This document shows positions 60,090 to 64,000 of a DNA stretch of 64,000 nucleotides, piece by piece (positions within the stretch are counted from its first letter, which is position 1; each line of letters opens with the position of its first letter). A model generated the notes under the pieces. It did no database searches. It was given only the letters and a program-made list of their open reading frames with translations, and was not told the origin of the DNA. The translations under genes and the position numbers were made by a program. The stretch comes from Granulicella sp. L56 (lineage in GTDB: Bacteria; Acidobacteriota; Terriglobia; Terriglobales; Acidobacteriaceae). The stretch lies in NCBI RefSeq assembly GCF_009765835.1, contig NZ_LMUS01000001.1, positions 1 to 64,000 of the forward strand, written 5' to 3'.

Positions 60090-61445
60090 ATGAAAGCCTT
60101 TCGCTGGCTCACAGTCCTCACGGTCACTCTCTTCCTCGCTCCATTCCTGATTGCCCAGAACACCGGCGCCCCCACACCACAGCCCCCCTCTGTTCTCTTT
60201 CACAACGTCCATATCTTCGACGGTGTCAAAGACAACATCTGGGGACCCGCCGATGTTCTCGTTCAGGGAAACACCATCGCAAAGATCTCCACTACGCCGA
60301 TAACTCCCGATTCAGAGACAAAGGTGATTGATGGGACCGGACGCACCCTGATGCCCGGCCTCATCGACGCCCACGCCCACATCATGTTAGCCGCGATGCC
60401 CATGCAGGCCGCCCTCACCGCCGACATCGGCTATATCAATCTCGTCGCTGCCAAAGAGGCGCAGGCCACCCTCCTGCGCGGCTTCACCTCCCTCCGCGAC
60501 ATGGGCGGCCCCTCCTTCGGCCTCAAGCGTGCCATCGACCAAGGCTTCTATCCCGGCCCGCGTATCTATCCCTCCGGCGCCATGATCTCCCAGACCGGCG
60601 GACACGGCGACTTCCGCATGCCCTACGAGGTTCCCTCCACCATCGGCGGTCCGCTCAGTCATATCGAGCTGGAAGGCGTCGCGATGATCGCCGACGGGCC
60701 CGATCAGGTGCTCAAGCGCACCAGGGAGCAGCTCATGCTCGGGGCAAGTCAGATCAAGCTCATGGCCGGGGGCGGCGTCGCCTCTCTCTATGACCCCCTG
60801 GACGCGGTGCAATACACCCCGGAAGAGATCCATGCCGCCGTCGAAGCCGCAAATAACTGGAACACCTACGTCGCCGTCCATGCCTATACGCCTGCGGCTA
60901 TCCAGATGGCCGTTGGTGCCGGAGTCAAATGCATCGAGCACGGTCAGCTCGCCGATGAAGCCACCGCAAAGCTCATGGCCGAAAAAGGAATCTGGTGGAG
61001 CCTCCAGCCCTTCCTCGACGATGAAGACGCCAACAAACAGGTCAACCCCGACTCGCGCGCCAAACAGCTCGAGGTCAGCAACGGCACAGAAAATGCATAC
61101 CGCCTGGCAAAAAAATACAAGATAAAGACCGCCTGGGGCACAGACACCTTGTTCTCCGCCACCGGCGCCCTCAATCAGAACCGGCAGCTCACCAAACTCA
61201 CCCGCTGGTACACACCGGCCGAGGTCCTCCAAATGGCCACGCACGACAACGCTGAGTTGCTCGCGCTCTCCGGTCCGCGTAATCCCTACCCCGGCAAATT
61301 AGGCGTGGTTCAGGAAGGCGCGCTCGCCGACCTGCTCCTCGTTCAGGGAGATCCGGTTGCGAACATCAAGTTGATCGAGACGCCAGAAACCAGTTTCGTC
61401 GTGATTATGAAGAACGGAAAGATCTACAAGGACCTTCTGCAATAG
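60090..61445 (+). CDS. Exported amidohydrolase (prolidase-like)
   Basis: 451 residues from ATG 60090, after AAGGAGGG; a longer frame from 59982 lacks a signal. Signal peptide ends near FLIAQN. Amidohydrolase metal centre: HAH in GLIDAHAHIM, carboxylated Lys in ASQIKLMAGGG, His in VAVHAYTP, His in KCIEHGQL, and the catalytic Asp in AWGTDTLFS. It is closest to Xaa-Pro dipeptidase-like/imidazolonepropionase-like exported amidohydrolases. A periplasmic dipeptidase is the best guess. Divergent from the BlaI-M56 operon. Confidence 0.87.
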   Translation: MKAFRWLTVLTVTLFLAPFLIAQNTGAPTPQPPSVLFHNVHIFDGVKDNIWGPADVLVQGNTIAKISTTPITPDSETKVIDGTGRTLMPGLIDAHAHIMLAAMPMQAALTADIGYINLVAAKEAQATLLRGFTSLRDMGGPSFGLKRAIDQGFYPGPRIYPSGAMISQTGGHGDFRMPYEVPSTIGGPLSHIELEGVAMIADGPDQVLKRTREQLMLGASQIKLMAGGGVASLYDPLDAVQYTPEEIHAAVEAANNWNTYVAVHAYTPAAIQMAVGAGVKCIEHGQLADEATAKLMAEKGIWWSLQPFLDDEDANKQVNPDSRAKQLEVSNGTENAYRLAKKYKIKTAWGTDTLFSATGALNQNRQLTKLTRWYTPAEVLQMATHDNAELLALSGPRNPYPGKLGVVQEGALADLLLVQGDPVANIKLIETPETSFVVIMKNGKIYKDLLQ

Positions 61446-61448
61446 CGC

Positions 61449-62240
61449 CTAGCGAAGGCGAATCGTCGTCCCCAGCACGAGCCCCTGCTGCGTAGCTTCC
61501 AGGCCAAAGGTGTTTCCATCCTGGCGGTTGAAGTACAGGCGCTTGTATCCAATCTGCGCCGTCGCGTTTTTCCGCACTTTGTACCCTACGCCATAAGCAA
61601 TCTCCCACGTCGGGCTGGAGCCACCCCCTCCGGCATCGCCAATCAGGAATGCTCCAATCTTCGGCGTCACACTCGCCAGCAGACGCGCGCCTGCCGTAAC
61701 GTCGGCCCAATTATTCGTACCTGCATAGGAGAATTGGCCAAGCGGTCCAGCATCGAAATTCGAGTTCGCGCCGAGATGGTAGTAGCGGAATCCCCCCAGC
61801 ACATCCGCGGTAAAGTGCTTCTGCGAATAAACGCGATAGGCAAACTGCGGCGTCAGCGTAAAGGTAGTCGTCGTCAGCTTCACCTGCACGGGGAACGGAA
61901 GCTGCGGCACCGGGACTGCCTGTTGATCGCCTACGCGCACAAATAGAAGATCGGTGAGCACGCCCACACGGCCGCGGCGCACTTCTCCCAATCCCATGAA
62001 ACCGACCTTCAGGTTGCTGAAGATGTCGCCGAACGACTGGTGTACCGCCGCATCATGCCCCAGGAGAGTCAAATTCCCATTCAATCCCGCAAGCCACAGA
62101 TACGGAGAAGCACTCACGTGCCACGTATCATTGGAAAACGACACTTCCTGTTGAGGCGACTCCACCTGCGCATGCGCCGTTGAATCAAGAGAGAAGAGCG
62201 CTAGCACGCATAGCAACATCGGAATGCAGCTATTAGACAT
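61449..62240 (-). CDS. Outer-membrane beta-barrel protein
   Basis: 263 residues from ATG 62240 (AGGA ribosome site); ATG 62267 is an alternative. The signal peptide ends near TAHAQV. The start of the mature protein WHVSASPYLWLAGLNGNLTL and later FGDIFSNLKVGFMG and GYKVRKNATAQIGYKRLY are alternating beta strands; the C-terminus is LRLR rather than Phe. The WxxSxxPYLWxxG pattern is common in small outer-membrane proteins of unknown role. Convergent with the amidohydrolase gene (3 bp apart). Confidence 0.75.
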   Translation of the reverse strand: MSNSCIPMLLCVLALFSLDSTAHAQVESPQQEVSFSNDTWHVSASPYLWLAGLNGNLTLLGHDAAVHQSFGDIFSNLKVGFMGLGEVRRGRVGVLTDLLFVRVGDQQAVPVPQLPFPVQVKLTTTTFTLTPQFAYRVYSQKHFTADVLGGFRYYHLGANSNFDAGPLGQFSYAGTNNWADVTAGARLLASVTPKIGAFLIGDAGGGGSSPTWEIAYGVGYKVRKNATAQIGYKRLYFNRQDGNTFGLEATQQGLVLGTTIRLR

Positions 62241-62434
62241 CCGCGATCCTATATTCTTCGCGTTCATCGCCGTTACAGTGTACACAAGCGGATTTGCTTG
62301 AAGTATCAATTTGCCTCTCGACTGGTATCCCTTTGTCGACAACTCATAAGTCGGCTTGTCGGAAGGGATCTAACAGGCAGAAGGGTATTTCTGCTGGGCT
62401 AACCGTATAATCTGGTCAAATATAAGGGGACACC

Positions 62435-62929
62435 ATGAAGATGCAACGCCGTGAAGTGCTTGGAGTGCTCACCGCCGCCGCCGGATCAGCATTGCTGCCG
62501 GGTTCTTTTGCGGTCGCGGAGCCAACGGCCACAACGAAAGCTCCGGCGAAGGAAAGCGTGACTGGTATCGGCGGTTTCTTCTTTCGCGCGCATGATCCGA
62601 AAGCCCTGGCGCAGTGGTATCAGGACCACCTCGGCATTTTTGTAACTCCGCAGAGCAAAGACGATCCTGTGTGGAATCAGCAGGCCGGACCGACGAGTTT
62701 TACACCCTTTTCCGAGAAGACTAAATACTTTGGCGACGACACCAAGCAGTGGATGATCAACTTTCGCGTGGGCGATCTGGATAAGATGGCCGCACAGCTT
62801 GAGGCCGCAGGCATCGCGGTGAAGGTGGACCCTATGGCTTATCCATACGGCCGCTTCGCACGCTTGCATGATCCGGAAGGCAATGCAATCGAGCTGTGGC
62901 AGCCGTTGAATGCGGCCAACGCGAAGTGA
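62435..62929 (+). CDS. Tat-exported VOC/glyoxalase-like protein
   Basis: 164 residues, with ATG after AAGGGGA. The Tat-like signal is KMQRREVLGVLTAAAGSALL. The VOC fold has GIGGFFFRAHDPKALAQWYQDHLG and the C-terminal GRFARLHDPEGNAIELWQP with the metal-ligand Glu of the second beta-alpha-beta-beta-beta unit. Export is unusual for this family, most of which are cytoplasmic. Substrate unknown. Confidence 0.85.
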   Translation: MKMQRREVLGVLTAAAGSALLPGSFAVAEPTATTKAPAKESVTGIGGFFFRAHDPKALAQWYQDHLGIFVTPQSKDDPVWNQQAGPTSFTPFSEKTKYFGDDTKQWMINFRVGDLDKMAAQLEAAGIAVKVDPMAYPYGRFARLHDPEGNAIELWQPLNAANAK

Positions 62930-63035
62930 TCCGGATCAGACTTAGCCAGACGTTTTCGCTTCGATCGGGAGCCTGCTGAGTTGGCCAACTGTATTGTGGT
63001 TAAGTGTCCGCTGTCTTCTAGCATTGGTTCTCAGA

Positions 63036-63256
63036 CAGTTACAGTCCGTATCCTGAGCCAGGACGATAACAACGTGCAGGTCATGGGCATGTCAAGAAAA
63101 ATCGCCACCTACTCCAAGTCAGGCCTCACCCTGTTCACGATCATCGACACCAACCCAATGCCTCCCTACGCAGGAAGAATCGCAGGAGACGACCTGGATA
63201 CCCTGGTACGCTACCTCAGTTCCCTTCCACCTATAAACGAGAGCGCCCAGAAGTAA
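63036..63256 (+). pseudogene. Duplicated 3' fragment of the cytochrome c gene
   Basis: 221 bp align without gaps to the last 221 bp of the cytochrome c gene (57165-57385), stop codon included; I count 26 mismatches (about 88% identity). It keeps ILSQDDNNVQVM and NPMPPYAGRI but has no CxxCH and no signal peptide. The open frame before it (from 62981) has no homology and no ribosome site. It is a non-functional relic of a partial duplication. Confidence 0.85.
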
Positions 63257-63541
63257 CGTGCATGCCTTCATTTGCTTCCGAAAGCGCGTTTATCGATACT
63301 TCCCATGCATTGATCCGCTGCAAGCAAGTACGATGAGTGCATAGGCCCGTTCTCAATAACCGAGAATTGTAGTTTCCGAAAACCGGGCAGCCTCAACCGG
63401 TTGCCGATAGGAGAGGCCCACGAGCTGCGCAGTTCGCGCCGATGGCCTAAATAGGATTGCTAATCAGCATTCTAAGTACCGATTCAGCCCCATCCTCGCA
63501 GCTCGATCATCATATTTGAGGCATCGATGAATATCTCCAGG

Positions 63542-64000
63542 TCAGGGAGATTTGATTTCATCGAAAACGAATGACTCAAGCGTTTGGATAGACTCAGCGA
63601 CTCCTTGCGCAAGCTGCGGCTCGTTCTCGAGAATTGCAAAATATTTGCTCCTGTCCTCAGCAAAATAACCACGGATCGCGATCCAGTCCTTACTGGGCGT
63701 TTTCGCTACATCTGCCAACTTTTCAGCTGCGCTCCTTAGAGTGGATTGCCGCTCAGTCCCATTTTCTCTTTGAGCAGAGAGACATAATGCGCAGCATTCG
63801 AGGTACGCAAGGTATCCGAGTTGAGGGGACTCTCTGCCTTCATCGTAGTGCTTCCGCGAGTGGGCCCTTTTCAGAGCATCCCTAGCCGACAATGGATTCT
63901 TAAACGCTTCCAACTCGATGAGGGCGATAGAGACTAGAGGTTTCTGGAATTGCGTTCCGACGCCACTCGCCTTCTCAAAGTAACTCCGCGAGATGCTCGC
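63542..64000 (-). CDS. Unknown helical protein, 5' end outside window
   Basis: The frame is open from the window end to the stop at 63542 (152 residues visible); a TTG at 63913 is internal, since the upstream 29 codons read as coding sequence (SISRSYFEKASGVGTQF). All-helical with two or three TPR-like helix pairs (YFEKASGVG, GYLAYLECCALCLSA). No recognised family. Base composition is lower in GC than the 20-62 kb region. The 285-bp gap before it (63257-63541) has no recognised feature. Confidence 0.55.
   Translation of the reverse strand, partial: ASISRSYFEKASGVGTQFQKPLVSIALIELEAFKNPLSARDALKRAHSRKHYDEGRESPQLGYLAYLECCALCLSAQRENGTERQSTLRSAAEKLADVAKTPSKDWIAIRGYFAEDRSKYFAILENEPQLAQGVAESIQTLESFVFDEIKSP

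Overview
The window looks like a chromosomal segment of an Acidobacteriota member, most likely class Terriglobia (Acidobacteriaceae, near Granulicella/Edaphobacter/Terriglobus). Supporting signs are a BlaI/M56 pair whose peptidase carries a TIGR03435-type C-terminal domain, a long TonB-receptor-like protein with an N-terminal carboxypeptidase-regulatory domain, a hopanoid operon led by ispH, Tol-Pal genes with long linkers, and GC-rich intergenic repeats of the GAGCGAAGCG type. No 16S gene is present, so this placement is inference from gene content.

Region 1 (1-13.5 kb) is the least ordinary part. It holds an outer-membrane barrel (cut by the window edge), an ABC exporter, a mini cytochrome c, a stand-alone CuA-type cupredoxin, a lipoprotein cytochrome c, an O-antigen-ligase-like protein and an FkbM-like protein. 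Then come four overlapping genes (PhoB-type response regulator, histidine kinase, porin, type-1 copper protein) and a RibB whose GTP-cyclohydrolase-II half is degenerate. Four intergenic gaps carry arrays of TGACA half-sites phased at exactly 11 bp, each reading TGACA on the strand of the downstream gene. They look like a local Pho-box-like regulon. The likely theme is a regulated periplasmic copper/haem electron-transfer module; its substrate is unknown.

Region 2 (13.6-15.6 kb) has an integrase remnant beside an initiator tRNA (a fossil integration site) and a BON-domain protein. Region 3 (15.7-21.9 kb) is an L-fucose utilisation locus: Gfo/Idh/MocA oxidoreductase, RhaT-like transporter, L-fuconate dehydratase, GntR regulator, mutarotase and GH29 alpha-L-fucosidase.

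Region 4 (21.9-29.6 kb, minus strand) is a hopanoid operon: ispH, shc, hpnH, an unknown 148-aa gene, hpnA, hpnG and a polyol-dehydrogenase-like zinc enzyme. The last gene is a candidate for the reductase that would turn ribosylhopane into bacteriohopanetetrol. A 51-residue metallothionein gene (29.7-29.9 kb) and recN follow. Region 5 (31.8-37.2 kb) is tolQ-tolR-tolA/tonB-tolB-pal-cpoB.

Region 6 (37.2-44.3 kb) is a second sugar-acid locus: KduD-like SDR, a Gfo/Idh/MocA paralogue, a NiCoT-type metal transporter, a xylose/fucose-dehydrogenase-like SDR, a YiaK-like reductase, a radical SAM enzyme and a class II aldolase. Region 7 (44.3-54.7 kb) contains a TonB-receptor-like protein bracketed by dispersed repeats, an ABC-2 drug exporter with its own TetR regulator and a perfect operator, a GH78 rhamnosidase and a membrane acyltransferase. 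Region 8 (55.3-64 kb) has a PQQ sugar dehydrogenase, a two-haem cytochrome c, the M56/BlaI pair with two phased operators, an amidohydrolase, an outer-membrane protein, a Tat-exported VOC protein, a duplicated fragment of the cytochrome gene, and a gene cut by the window end.
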